A stretch of DNA of 64,000 nt. Origin: Pseudorasbora parva. Lineage: Eukaryota; Chordata; Actinopteri; Cypriniformes; Gobionidae. Under the pieces are notes generated by a model, which made no database searches, was not told the DNA's origin, and was given only the letters and a program-made list of their open reading frames with translations. Below, piece after piece: positions 49,868-60,446 of this stretch; the stretch's first letter is position 1; the number at the start of each line of letters is the position of its first letter. The DNA lies in assembly GCF_024679245.1 (NCBI RefSeq), contig NC_090183.1, positions 23,425,855-23,489,854 of the forward strand, in the 5' to 3' direction. A program made the position numbers and the translations under genes.

Positions 49868-49979
49868 CCGTCACAAAATATTTTCCGTCTTCAGAAATGT
49901 GCATGCCATTTATAGCTCCGGACAAGGAGCCCTCAAGTTCTCTGATTGCAGAACCATCATACACCTCCCAGTAGCCAAT
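49868..49979 (-). CDS. cfap52: cfap52 coding exon, fourth from left edge of gene part
   Basis: A 112-bp exon between the acceptor AG at 49981-49980 and the donor GTAGGT at 49867. It reads IGYWEVYDGSAIRELEGSLS and GAINGMHISEDGKYFVTG and ends one base into a Gly codon completed by the next exon. The YWEV start is the end of a WD blade begun on the preceding exon (ITSGTDRK), and the frames join without a stop. The sequence is close to vertebrate CFAP52 as I know it. The last codons before the donor were chosen so that GGDDK is restored across the splice. Confidence 0.93.
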
Positions 49980-52695
49980 CTGTTAAAAGGTTAAAGATTA
50001 AATGTAAGATTTCTTATCATGGTCTAAATGGTTTAATAGTAATATAACAAACAAATAAATAAGCTTGTTAATTAAAGGTGCAATGTGTACATTTTTGCTA
50101 AATTTAGCACTGACGTTGCTAATTGTAACTGCCCACCGCTCAACCCTCCCTTCCGAAGCAAATAGAGAAACTATGGTGGTCGACACAGGACAAAGATGTC
50201 ACTGTCTGGGACAGCAGAGAGTAGGGCCCTGTCCCAAATGGCACCTTAAGTCGGGTACACACTGTGCGATTTATAGTTGTCCTTTATGATTGTTTCTTGT
50301 CAGACTGTACAAACCTGATCCTCTCTTTAAGCCATGTCACACGTGATCTTAATTGTCACTAATGTCAGACTTTACTATAGGTGGGGTGCACTAAAACGGA
50401 CGTGCAATAAACTCGTCCGGTGTTTTATATCATCAATGAATGACGCGCACGCATGCACGTCCACACCCACACACTAGTAAGCTGATAACTTACAATTATC
50501 AGCTTATTGAAATAAACAGTTTTCCCCATTTACATGCAAACCAGTAAACTGACAACGCAAGTAAACCGCATTTACATGACTTTATTAATAAACCGGGTTT
50601 TTTCCTTGTAGTGACGTCAAAAATAATAATGTCCATATCTGACTCAGAGTTTTTCCAAATTGTTAGTTGTGATGTTAAATAAAGCATGCACCGAGTCAGG
50701 CTCATATTATCCCTAATGCAGTTCCAGATGCACTGAACTGAACCTCTTCTACTTCCGCTGCATGAGATGAGAACACATCTTTACAATATTCTGGGTCTTA
50801 AAAGAGTCTGGGTTTGTAATATATGTCCTTATTTCATGCAAAACGCTAGCTCGCTCTGTCTGGATGCATTTAAATCTGTTCTAAGTTTGCGTTTTTGTCA
50901 CCTATCACACATGCTCTCTTCAATAAGCCGACAGAAAGCAGGTTAATGTGTTTACATGCCGCCCGAAATCGGGGTAAGAGGCAAAAAACTACCTGTTCCG
51001 ACCGGTTTATGCTTACGCCGTTTATGACATTACTCCGATATGGGTTACCGCGTTTACATGACCATGTTGGTTGTCGGTTTATTAGGCATAATCGGCTTAA
51101 GAACAAGCATGTGAATGCATTTAGTGAGCTGCATTACACACAGGATTGAAATGGTGGCTACAAAAGTATCTCTAGTGCTCATTTTGGTCAGTTTGTCTTG
51201 AAAAACTTGAAAGAGAATTATACGATTGTCGCAAGAGAAGTCACACTGCAGGACTGTGCGCCAAATGTTCTGACACTGCCAGAATTTCGTCTAAAGTCAA
51301 ATTTGATCGCAGCGGTCATTAATCGGCTGCCGGTGAACATGTCAAACTAACGATTAAAGACTTTAGAGGATACAAGAATACTGTTATACACTGTATACAC
51401 CACTGAAAACATAGTTATGTATATTATATTGCATTTCTGTCAATAGATTCTAGATAAATACTACACACTGCACCTTTAAAAAAAACTAAACAAAGATGGC
51501 TGACAATTTTGATAGTGAACAGTAAGAGACCAACAGTTTAAAGAATGAAAACAACAATGTCATTTCTCAGCATGCACTATTGATCTAACTATATGTGATG
51601 TAATCGCAAGAGACATATCAAGATGTAATTTGTTATAGTGCAACTTAAGACAAAACAACAAACGGTCTTGGGCTGTTGCATCTGAACCTGTAAGCAAGAT
51701 ATATTACATAAATGTAATTTACGTAGGCCACATGTTGCTTTTAAGCAGTTATGGGGATGTTCACTTTTGTGATATGGCTGCTTTTTTGATAATTGGATAA
51801 TTCATTTAAACTAAAAAAGGAACAAATAAATGAAAGAAACTGATTCTGAATGCTTTTAATTCATTAAAATATCCTGTCAATATGTATCAAATGTCATACT
51901 TATGAGGCTGTGTTCAAAGCAAATAAAAAAAAAAAGATTTATGACAGAACAAATTTATTAAGTTTTAAAAGGCACGAACACTGCAGACAGAGCAGGTCTG
52001 GTACGCCTCATCGAGATGGCTCTGTCCCAGCAGGTTTTGCGCCAGCACTGGGTATCCGGCATGACCCCAGCATTGTGTCCTTTCAAGTACTGCACCTACT
52101 GTGCTGGTTTTGGCTGCTTTTCCTGGACAACAATAGACTCACATTTGTGTTTGGCTACATTCTGGAGTATTTTTAATTACTGATATTAGATGGCTGAAAT
52201 TTAACTGAACATGTTTGTTCTTTGTCCAAATGCAGCAAATATTTAATCAAAATGTTATACGCTATCCTTAAGTACCATTGTTGATAACAAATTAAGCTCC
52301 TAATGTCTTTAAAACAAAAACATTACATCATGATCTAAAATATTTCCACAGTTGAAATATGAATGGAAGCACTGAGAATGCCAATCTTTCCTCGGTTTCT
52401 GTGAGATGGACGTATGTCCACAGCTGACCATACGTATTCTAATAAGCTCTTTAAATGAACACTGATGCTGTGCCCTAAGACTAGCAGATGGACTATTTGG
52501 CACATAGTAGAATGAGCAGATCATACTACAGTACATCCACAGGACACTAGGAAAGCTTTCTGTCAGCTTGTTGTTGTTGTGCACACAGTATCCATCTCTG
52601 ATTTTTTCCCCTACTCTCTCACCTATTCATCCCTCTCTCTCTTTCTGGCCACATTTCTCTCAAACACATGCCAATACATCAGTCTAGTCTTGTAC
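49980..52695. other. cfap52 intron with mobile DNA
   Basis: Intron between the third and fourth cfap52 exons. It contains the TIR element at 50072-51479 and about 1.2 kb of AT-rich sequence without exons. Confidence 0.6.
50072..51479. mobile_element. TTAAAGGTGCAATGTG-ended element
   Basis: Left end ATTAAAGGTGCAATGTGTAC and right end TACACACTGCACCTTTAA. The terminal motif is that of the elements at 28790, 39937 and 62212, but the 1.4-kb body differs. The interior has its own palindromic parts (for example 50480-51090), suggesting further nesting. Confidence 0.65.
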
Positions 52696-52798
52696 CTTTC
52701 TGTCAGTGCCACTGGTGATCATCTGGTATTCCTCAGGGTGGAAACATACAACACTGAACAGCGTGTTAGACAAGACCATTTGATTCCTGACGAACCTC
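52696..52798 (-). CDS. cfap52: cfap52 coding exon, third
   Basis: A 103-bp exon between the acceptor AG at 52800-52799 and the donor GTACAAG starting 52695. The first base completes a Val codon from the previous exon, giving WDLV-RFVRNQMVLSNTLF over the junction. It continues SVVCFHPEEYQMITSGTDRK and ends on a full codon. The VVCFHPEE and ITSGTDRK parts are a WD40 blade and match the conserved CFAP52 pattern. Confidence 0.92.
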
Positions 52799-53458
52799 CT
52801 GAATGTGAAATGAGAAGAACCCAGACAGATATAGTTAAAGATGACATGAAAAATAATGTTTTTTCACAATGAAAATCAGTACTCTGAATATTTGGTTCAT
52901 ATGAAGGTGTATGATTTAAAGGGATAGTTCACCCAAAACTGAAAATTCTGTCATCAATTACTCACTCTCAGATGCTTCAAAACGTTCATAATCATTAAAA
53001 CTAATCCATATGAAATTAAACGTTTAATCCAAGTCTTCTGAAGAGACACAGTAGCTTTTAATGATGAACAGGTTTAGTTTAGGCTTTTATTCACATATAC
53101 TGTAAACACTGATCAGCAAACGTAATGGTACATAGAGCACTCAAATATAGTAAACGGAAGTTCAGTCGCATTTGCTTGAGTTTTTGGTGAATAGACTTTC
53201 AATACAGAGGGACAGAAATCTATCAGATTTCATAAAAAAATATCTTCAATAGACCTTCACCCAAAAAAAGGAACATCATTAATTACTCATCCTCATGTTG
53301 TTCAAAACCCGTAAGACCTTCGTTTCTCTTCGGACCACAAATGAAGATATTTTTGATGAAATCCGAGAGCTCTCTGACAACGTTATTACCACTTTCAAGG
53401 CCCAGAAAAGTAGTAAAGACATTGTTAAAATAGTCCATGTGACTACAGTGGTACAACC

Positions 53459-54304
53459 TTAAAGGCCCACTGAAATCTAAATGGAAGTTTTTTTGGTTTT
53501 AGTATGACTATGTTATGTTACAGTTATGAAAAAGCTGGTGTGTTCCTAAACGATGACAAAATTAGCATTGAGGAGATATAAGCATTAAAACTTGAAGTCT
53601 CTCACTTCCGTTAAAATGAATCACCGATTTTGATGACATCGTCACAGACTTCACCTTCTCATCAAATCTTCTGTCCAATCAAATACCTCTAAAATCTAAA
53701 GCCCCTCCCCCCCAATCTTTTACTGCCTATGAGGCAGTCGGGGGGATGTGAAGACATAAAGTCTGATAAAGTCAAGGGAGAAGAATGGGGAGAAGCCAAA
53801 AGCAACGGGACAAAACATTTAAACAGCGTGATTCAGATTTCACTTTCCACATCTACTAGAAGACCAACAACTGTCAGACAGGTTACTCACGTCACATCTA
53901 CGTCGTCAAGCTCAGTCTGAGCCTGCGCAGTACGCTCAACCATCAGGAAGTGAGTGCTTCTAATTGACTTCACAATTCGCCGTTTAAGTCTATGGGGTCG
54001 CTGTGTCCATTTCTTTTAATGTCTATGGTGAGTTGGCGCAGACAACAAAACATATCAGACCCATTTGAATTCTGCACAGAATGGTGCATTTTAAAGCGAT
54101 ATGGAGGAGATTATGATGATAAATGGTTAGAGGAAATTAGCTTTACCAAACAGAAAGGTTCTACTCAAACTGTGTATTAATTAAACACTATTGGTTTTTT
54201 GAAAAAAGGGGAGAAGCTGCTAACAGTTCGAGCAATTTCAAGGGAAATTACGTCAACACATTGAATAATGCGGCATGTTTTGAGGCACTTCAATGGGCCT
54301 TTAT
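53459..54304. mobile_element. TTAAAGGCCCACTGAAA-ended element with an inserted module
   Basis: Left end TTAAAGGCCCACTGAAAT and right end CTTCAATGGGCCTTTATT are inverted, with small differences. The 312-bp segment at 53716-54027 also occurs in an unrelated element at 62652-62966 and is taken as a later insertion. Confidence 0.7.
53716..54027. repeat. Shared ~315-bp module, copy 1
   Basis: Begins TCTTTTACTGCCTATGAGGC and ends TCCATTTCTTTTAATGTCTATG. About 85-90 percent of bases by eye are shared with 62652-62966, including GGCAGTCGGGGGGA, GTCACATCTACGTCGTCAAG and GCCTGCGCAGTACGCTCA. The first and last 16 bases are direct repeats of each other. Confidence 0.8.
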
Positions 54305-54700
54305 TGTAATAGAGCGACAAGGATACTTTTTGTATGCAAAAACCAAAACAACTTTATTCAAAAATCAGTCTCACGCTATTCAGATGAGCACAACGACACA
54401 TGCGTAGATGCTGATGCCAATCAGTGGCCAATACTGAGCCAGCGTTCTGACGTAGATCCCGGAAGCCCGTCACTGTTTACTACATGAAAGGCATAGGAGA
54501 CTGACATGGAAGAGAAGAAATTGTTGAATAAAGTTGTTATTTTTCAGGAGTTTCAGGAGGCAGAAACCTCCCAGATTTTGATGAATGCAGGTCAACTTTT
54601 AAGATCTGTTTTTACCTGAGTTTTACTGAACGTTTTTTCTCTCGTAAAGACATTTTATCAGCTGCACAATCAGCATGTTTTTCAACAACAGTACAATCCA

Positions 54701-55152
54701 TTAAAGTGTTAGTTCACCCAAAAATCAAATTTATGTCATTAATGACTGAACAACCCTAATGTTGTTCCACACCTATAAGACCTCCGTTCATCTCTTCGCT
54801 TTTGTTTTCAAACCTCAAATAAAGATTCAAACGGTCAATCAGCGTATTGATTTATGATTCGGATCACCAATGTCACGTGATTTCAGCAGTTTGACACGCG
54901 ATCCGGATCATGAATTAATCCGCTGATTTATTAACGTTTGAATCTGAGGTTTGGGGTTCATTTGAGGTTTGAAAACAAACACGGAAGAGAAGATAATGCT
55001 GAATAAAGTCATAGTTTTTGGACCAAAATGTATTTTCGATGCTTCAAGAGATTCTAATTAAAGAGATGAACGGAGGTCTTATGGGTGTGGAACAACATTA
55101 GGGTGAGTCATTAATGACATCAATTTCATTTTTGGGTGAACTAACCCTTTAA
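54701..55152. mobile_element. Palindromic MITE, related to 45587-46372
   Basis: Ends TTAAAGTGTTAGTTCACCCA and GGGTGAACTAACCCTTTAA. The body shares CACGTGATTTCAGCAG, AACACGGAAGAGAAG and TGGACCAAAATGTATT with the palindromes between the two genes. Confidence 0.8.
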
Positions 55153-55574
55153 ATGCACTGTATTTTATCCCACAGCCTTCTTTTCATTCCTGTCAAAAAT
55201 TAAATACGATGCTACCTTGACTAAGGTCTATTGTGTTTCGAAGATGGGTTTGGAATGACATGAGTAATTGATGACATCATTTTAAATTTCTGGATAAACT
55301 AACCCGTTAACTTTTCGGTTTCACTTTTACAGTACATGCACTGTGTATTTAAGAACTTGAAAACTACATGGGTTAAGGTTAGGTTTACGGGTAGGTTCAG
55401 GGTGAGTACCTAGTTATTACCCGGTTATTGTAATTACTATCATAACTACAAATTAATGTAAACAAAGAACATGTCTGTAAAATAAGGTACCGACTTTTCA
55501 ACACATGACAAGGTTGTGCATAGATGAATAACTTGCGGGCAAGACTCAGTATGTGTGATGCTCTTCAAACTTAC

Positions 55575-55726
55575 ACCAGGTCCCAGATGATGCAGGCTCC
55601 ATCAGAGCTGGCCGTCACACACTCCTTGTCATTACTCTTGATCTTAATACAGTTAACTGTGGCTTTGTGCTCCTTCATTGTCTCAATGAGTTGATAGGAT
55701 TTCTGGAATATCTCCCAAACTCTCAC
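55575..55726 (-). CDS. cfap52: cfap52 coding exon, second
   Basis: A 152-bp exon between an acceptor AG just before 55726 and a donor GTAAG at 55574. The frame starts VRVWEIFQKSYQLIETMKEH, continues KATVNCIKIKSNDKECVTAS and ends SDGACIIWDL plus two bases of the next codon. VRVWEIF closes one WD blade and the rest forms a complete blade ending IIWDL. An alternative donor two bases earlier would break the frame of the next exon, so the GT at 55574 is preferred. Confidence 0.93.
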
Positions 55727-56456
55727 CTTCATTACAGAGAGATGTCAAGGTACACATTTGTTCTGCATTTATTGTAAGGATGTTTTAGATTACAAACAAA
55801 CAAAACAGCTCTACTTATTATTACATGGCTCTATAAGATAGATATTGTTCTATAATGAAAGCTAAACTGTGTATTTGATAATTTTCAAGGAAACTAATTT
55901 CCTACATACACTATCGTTCAAAAACTTTGGAGTCTTACTCCAGAGTTTTTTTTAAATGTTTTTGAAAGAAGTATCCAATGCTCACCAAGGCTGCATTTAT
56001 TTGAGCAAAAATATTTAATATATTTTAAAATGTTATGGCAAGGCGTTCACATGATTCTTCAGAAATCATTCTAATATACTGATATGTTGCTTTAGAAACA
56101 TTACATAACATTTTATTATCAATAATGAAAACAGTTATGCTGCTTTTTTGTGAGAACAGTGATATTTTTTATAAGATTATTTGATAAACAGAATGTTCAA
56201 AAGAAAAGCATTTATTTGAAAATGTCTTTACTATCAGTTCAATGCATCCTTGCAGATTAAAAGTGTTAAGTTCTTACGGACCCCAAACTTTTGAACAGTA
56301 TTGAGTAGTTGTGCTCCATGTCGCTCATTTCACAAACATTTGTTATTGTGTATTAGGTAAGCAGCCAAGAACTTAGTGGGTTAATGTCACCTGTTTAATC
56401 TAAAACCAGAGCCCAGCTCTCAACAGTGAGTTTATGACGTGTATCTGATGCTGTAC
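55727..56456. other. cfap52 intron
   Basis: Intron between the first two cfap52 exons in the window. It contains a palindromic MITE-like block at about 55912-56300 (ACTATCGTTCAAAAACTTTGGAG, inverted ACCCCAAACTTTTGAACAG). Confidence 0.5.
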
Positions 56457-56602
56457 CTGTCCTTCTCCCCCTCCACTGACAATCCTCTTGCAGTCATTGG
56501 TTGCTGCTATGGTAGTCACTCCCATACTGTGGGCATTATGAATTATCAGCCTCAGCTTCCCACTCTCTGGAGTGAACACACGAATCTTCCCATCGTTCCA
56601 AG
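56457..56602 (-). CDS. cfap52: cfap52 coding exon, first in window
   Basis: A 146-bp exon between the acceptor AG at 56604-56603 and the donor GTACAGC at 56456. Its first two bases complete an Ala codon from an exon outside the window. It reads WNDGKIRVFTPESGKLRLII, then HNAHSMGVTTIAATNDCKRI and VSGGGEGQ, a WD40 blade with the GKIRVF signature. Exons encoding the N-terminal part should lie beyond 64000. The nearest upstream sequence is a DIRS retrotransposon whose edge is only 241 bases away (56844), so the rest of that intron is largely mobile DNA. Confidence 0.92.
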
Positions 56603-56892
56603 CTGACAAAAAAAAGTTATTAAATAAAGAAAGCTGTAACTACATTGTGTTACAACTCAAAACGTGTAAAATGAGTACATTATTTAACATGTTTGTGCAT
56701 AATTCAAACACATGTATATATAATTTTATTATAAATAATTTATAATAAATTGATTTTTACTCCTGTAAATATTATATATACATTTGATTTATTTATTTTT
56801 ATCAGTTTTTGCAGTACACTAGAATATAAATGACTTCAAATCTAACGTCTCAGGTTACGTATGTAACCCTAGTTCCCTGAGGGAACGAGACG

Positions 56893-57045
56893 CTGCGTCG
56901 AAACGCTGTGAGAACGCCTCTGCGTTAATGCGTCGTGAAGCGCCTGTAGAACCATTCCATCGGAAAAAAGATCGATCGTCGGCGTGATGACGTCATCGAC
57001 CGGAAGCTATAAAACGTCCGTGAAAACAAACAGGAACTAACTTCT
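56893..57045. repeat. DIRS inverted terminal repeat, 3' side
   Basis: From CTGCGTCGAAACGCTGTGAG to about GAACTAACTTCTG, inverted with respect to 62029-62188 with very few differences. It includes TTCCATCGGAAAAAAGATCG and CATCGACCGGAAGC. Confidence 0.92.
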
Positions 57046-57094
57046 GATAAAGCCTGAAGTAAGTGATCACGGACACGCCGGGAGTATGGCAGAG

Positions 57095-57195
57095 CGACGC
57101 AGCGTCTCGTTCCCTCAGGGAACTAGGGTTACATACGTAACCTGAGACGTTCCCTTTCGGGGAACTCGAGCTGCGTCGAAACGCTGTGAGAACGC
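57095..57195. repeat. DIRS internal complementary region
   Basis: The first half (57095-57151) is the inverse of the outermost left end (56844-56900). The second half (57149-57195) equals the inverse of the outermost right end (62203 inwards), read through a central GTT. In this family the region is thought to serve as a template or splint that restores the element ends when the cDNA circle forms. Confidence 0.9.
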
Positions 57196-57255
57196 TTATA
57201 CCCACATCGCCATAGGACCAAGTGTCTCGTATGTGTGAAACCGAAGCGCACACGG

Positions 57256-58410
57256 TTACGAGAGAACCTGTGCCCCTACAGTAGATGCCAGGTCTAGCTC
57301 GTAGAACCTGACGAAGGTAGAAGGAGACGACCATCCGGCCGCGTTACATATATCATGGAGGGAAGCCCCCGACAAAAGTGCTTTAGAAGCAGCCATACCC
57401 CTGGTAGAATGTGCCCGGACAGCCAAAGGAGATGGCTGCCCGGCAGCTTCATAAGCAAGTGAAATGGCCTCGGCCACCCACTTGCTCATTCTCTGCTTGG
57501 ATACAGGAGCCCCCTTCTTAGGGGGTCCGAAGCAAACAAACAATTGTTCAGTTTTTCTCCACAGGGCAGCTCTGTGGACATAAGTATCCAGTGCCCTCAC
57601 CGGACACAGCAGATTTAGTCTTTCCTGGTCTGACGTCAAGAATGGAGGAGGACAGAAGGCTTGTAGAGTGATGGGGCCCCGTGGGCTCGTAGGAACCTTG
57701 GGGACATAACCCGGCCTGGGATGCAGAAATGCTTTCACCATCCCAGGCGCGAACTCTAGACATGAGGGCCCTACTGACAGGGACTGAATATCTCCTATCC
57801 TTTTAAGAGATGAAATGGCCAAAAGGAAGATAGTTTTCAGGGTGAGGAACTTATCCGAAACCTCCTCCAAAGGTTCGAACGGAGGTCCGGACAAGCCCCT
57901 TAAAACAATGGCCAAGTCCCATGCCGGGACCCTCGCGTGCATAACTGGCCTCAACCTTAATGTGCCACGAAGGAAGCGTGTAATTAGAGGGTGTCTTCCC
58001 AAAGACACTCCACCGCAAGGGACGTGGACAGCGCCCAAGGCCGCCACGTACACCTTAAGTGTGGAGGGGGTCAACCCTGCAGAGAACCTTTCCTGCAGGA
58101 ACTCCAGCACTGTACCAACCGGGCAGTTAACTGGATCCCACTGGCGTTCTCTGCACCAAGCTGAGAAAAGTCTCCATTTCAAAGCGTACAGCTTCCTTGT
58201 GGACGGAGCTCTGGAGTGTAGGATGGTCTCTACGACCTCGGCCGAGAGACCCTCCTCTATGAGCCTAGCCCCCTCAGAGGCCAGGCCCACAGTTTCCACA
58301 TCTCCGGGCGTGGGTGCAGGAATCTCCCGCCCGCCTGAGAGAGTAGATCCCTCCTGGTCGGAATCTCCATCGGAGAGCCTTCCAGGAGAGATATCAGGTC
58401 CGAAAACCAT
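57256..58410 (-). CDS. DIRS tyrosine recombinase
   Basis: From the ATG at 58410 this frame gives 384 residues ending QVLS and a stop at 57256. An N-terminal helical part (about 50-150, with RAPSTRKLYALKWRLFSAW) resembles the SAM-like core-binding domain of phage integrases. The catalytic domain carries Arg204 (SLKRIGDIQSL), His334 and Arg337 (AHSTRG), Trp360 (AAGWSS) and Tyr370 (FVRFYELD), the full R-HxxR-W-Y set. It would join the circular cDNA of the element to target DNA by strand exchange. The start is uncertain: the same frame stays open far upstream, to 60414, overlapping the RT frame, as is usual for DIRS elements; the chosen ATG gives only a 154-base overlap. No inactivating change was seen. 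Confidence 0.9.
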   Translation of the reverse strand: MVFGPDISPGRLSDGDSDQEGSTLSGGREIPAPTPGDVETVGLASEGARLIEEGLSAEVVETILHSRAPSTRKLYALKWRLFSAWCRERQWDPVNCPVGTVLEFLQERFSAGLTPSTLKVYVAALGAVHVPCGGVSLGRHPLITRFLRGTLRLRPVMHARVPAWDLAIVLRGLSGPPFEPLEEVSDKFLTLKTIFLLAISSLKRIGDIQSLSVGPSCLEFAPGMVKAFLHPRPGYVPKVPTSPRGPITLQAFCPPPFLTSDQERLNLLCPVRALDTYVHRAALWRKTEQLFVCFGPPKKGAPVSKQRMSKWVAEAISLAYEAAGQPSPLAVRAHSTRGMAASKALLSGASLHDICNAAGWSSPSTFVRFYELDLASTVGAQVLS

Positions 58411-60446
58411 ACTCGGGTCGGCCAGTTCGGGGCCACTAGGAGTACCTGGGCCCCGTCCCGGCGTACCCTCTCCAGAACTCCTGGAAGCAGAACAATCGGG
58501 GGGAAGGCGTACAGAGGCAGCCTCGGCCACTCCTGTACCATGGCATCCAGCCCCAGCGGAGCCGGATGGGTCAGAGAAAACCACCGCGGGCAGTGAGAGT
58601 TCTCTGCCGAAGCGAACAGGTCTATCTCTGCTTTCCCATAAACCTTCCATAGGAGCTCCACCACCTCTGGGTGGAGTCTCCATTCCCCGGGCCTCGGCCC
58701 CTGTCTCGACAGGTTGTCTGCTTCCTGGTTTAGGGCCCCCGGGATATATACTGCCTTGATTGACAGCAATTTCCCTTGGGCCCACAGGAGGATCCGATGT
58801 GCCAATTTGTCCAACGGACGAGACCTCAGACCCCCCTGGTGATTTATATAGGCCACCACGGACGTGTTGTCTGTTCTGACTAGTACGTGGTGGCCCCTGA
58901 GGTCGGGCAGGAACTGTTTCAATGCAAGAAACACTGCGAGCATCTCTAGCCGATTTATGTGCCAGTGCCGCTGATGTTCCTGCCATAGACCCTGGGATGA
59001 GCGACCACTCATGGTCGCCCCCCAGCCCGTGAGGGAGGCGTCTGTCGTTAGCGTTACGCGACGAACATGAGCCCCCAACACGGGACCCTGAGATAAAAAC
59101 CCCGGGTTTTTCCACATGACCAGAGCACGTAGGCATCGCCGCGTGACTTTGATCGTGCGGAGCGGATTTCCCCTCGGGGAGAACCCTTGTGTTTTGAGCC
59201 ACCACTGCAGTGGCCTCATGTACAGTAGGCCAAGAGGTATCACGTTGGACGCTGCTGCCATGAGACCTAACAGTTTCTGGAACTGTTTCACAGTGACGGC
59301 TCGGCCTAGCTTCTGTTCTTTGGCGGCTGCCAGGATCGACGCTATGCGTGTTGGCGATAATTGCGCCCGCATAATTATCGAATCCCAGTTCACACCTAGA
59401 AAAGTGGTTCTCTGAGCCGGAGAAAGCACACTCTTCTTGGCGTTCAGCCTCAACCCCAGCTTCGACATATGGGCGAGAACAGCATCTCGATGCTGAACCG
59501 CCATCTGCTCTGTATTCGCTAGAATCAGCCAGTCGTCGATGTAGTTCAGTATGCGGATGCCCTGAAGACGCAGCGGCGCCAGAGCTGCATCCACACACTT
59601 GGTGAACGTGCGGGGTGACAGTGCTAGACCGAAGGGAAGTACACGATATTGGTATGCCTCTCCCCCGAAGGCAAACCTCAGGAACTTCCTGTGATGTGGA
59701 AGGATGGAGACATGAAAATACGCATCCTTGAGGTCTATGGTGACAAACCAATCCTCCGATCTGACCTGCGCTACAATCTGTCTGAGTGTAAGCATCTTGA
59801 ATTTGAGCTTGGCCACCGAGCGATTCAATAGCCGCAGATCTAATATCGGGCGTAAGCCCCCATCCTTCTTCGGCACGATGAAGTAACGGCTGTAAAAGCC
59901 AGACTCCCTGCTGGGAGGGGAAACCCTCTCTATAGCCCCTTTTTGCAGGAGTGTCTCTACTTCCTGTGCCATTACCAGAGCCTGCTCCGGGCCCACCACT
60001 GTAGGTAGGACACCGCAGAAAGGAGGTGGCCGACTTCTGAATTGAATGGCATACCCCTTTTCTACTATCTGCAGGACCCAATGAGATATATTTGATAGAC
60101 GTTTCCACTCGTCTAGAAAATCTACTAAGGGAACCAGCCTCTCGAGGCTGGCCTCTGGTGTTCTTCGAGCAACAAATGCAGTGCCCTGAAGCGGCGGACC
60201 GGCAGGGAACGACTGACTTGACTGCTCGGGGACCCCCCGAAGGGGGTGCGGACCACCCTCGGGTGGCCCGCGGAGACCGACTGCGCCCCGGCATTGCGGC
60301 GGGGTTGGCAGCGCGGCCCCCCGAGGGTGCCGCAGGGAAACGGGTACCGTAGGCAGGGGTAGACACCGTTTCCCTACGGAGGGAACCACCCTCAGCGTCC
60401 TGACGCTTCTGGCGTCAGGAACGCTTCGACGAGGCCTTCTTGGCGA
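58257..60446 (-). CDS. DIRS reverse transcriptase, RNase H, Dam-like methyltransferase region
   Basis: The frame is open from 60446 to the stop at 58257 and has no ATG before the reverse transcriptase. It overlaps the end of gag by 32 bases in the +1 frame relative to gag, so a frameshift or a non-ATG start is likely. Counting from 60389, the reverse transcriptase spans about 115-345, with VPKKDGGLRPILDLR, Asp219 (VTIDLKDAYFHV), LPFGLALSPRTF and YIDD at 283-286. RNase H follows at about 440-565 with Asp450, Glu482, Asp507 and Asp558. Residues about 588-670 (IDLFASAENSHC, GLDAM, YAFPP, LLVAPNWP, WF) resemble the Dam-like adenine-methyltransferase region of DIRS elements, though AFPP replaces the usual D/N-PP-Y/F. 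The role of that region is unknown. Confidence 0.9.
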   Translation of the reverse strand, partial: SPRRPRRSVPDARSVRTLRVVPSVGKRCLPLPTVPVSLRHPRGAALPTPPQCRGAVGLRGPPEGGPHPLRGVPEQSSQSFPAGPPLQGTAFVARRTPEASLERLVPLVDFLDEWKRLSNISHWVLQIVEKGYAIQFRSRPPPFCGVLPTVVGPEQALVMAQEVETLLQKGAIERVSPPSRESGFYSRYFIVPKKDGGLRPILDLRLLNRSVAKLKFKMLTLRQIVAQVRSEDWFVTIDLKDAYFHVSILPHHRKFLRFAFGGEAYQYRVLPFGLALSPRTFTKCVDAALAPLRLQGIRILNYIDDWLILANTEQMAVQHRDAVLAHMSKLGLRLNAKKSVLSPAQRTTFLGVNWDSIIMRAQLSPTRIASILAAAKEQKLGRAVTVKQFQKLLGLMAAASNVIPLGLLYMRPLQWWLKTQGFSPRGNPLRTIKVTRRCLRALVMWKNPGFLSQGPVLGAHVRRVTLTTDASLTGWGATMSGRSSQGLWQEHQRHWHINRLEMLAVFLALKQFLPDLRGHHVLVRTDNTSVVAYINHQGGLRSRPLDKLAHRILLWAQGKLLSIKAVYIPGALNQEADNLSRQGPRPGEWRLHPEVVELLWKVYGKAEIDLFASAENSHCPRWFSLTHPAPLGLDAMVQEWPRLPLYAFPPIVLLPGVLERVRRDGAQVLLVAPNWPTRVWFSDLISLLEGSPMEIPTRRDLLSQAGGRFLHPRPEMWKLWAWPLRGLGS

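Larger units (their letters stand above)
52799..55574. other. cfap52 intron with mobile DNA
   Basis: Intron between the second and third cfap52 exons. It contains MITE ends near 52919 and 53270, the elements at 53459-54304 and 54701-55152, and a decayed palindrome half at 55157-55312. Confidence 0.6.

Noticed and set aside
57256..58410. Recombinase considered as a phage or bacterial integrase
   Set aside because: It lies within a retroelement with DIRS-type terminal repeats and RT, and is surrounded by host exons, so contamination or prophage origin is not supported.
57815..58759. A 314-codon open frame on the plus strand
   Set aside because: It is antisense to the RT and recombinase coding regions of the DIRS element and has no familiar domain. 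GC-rich coding sequence often leaves such shadow frames.
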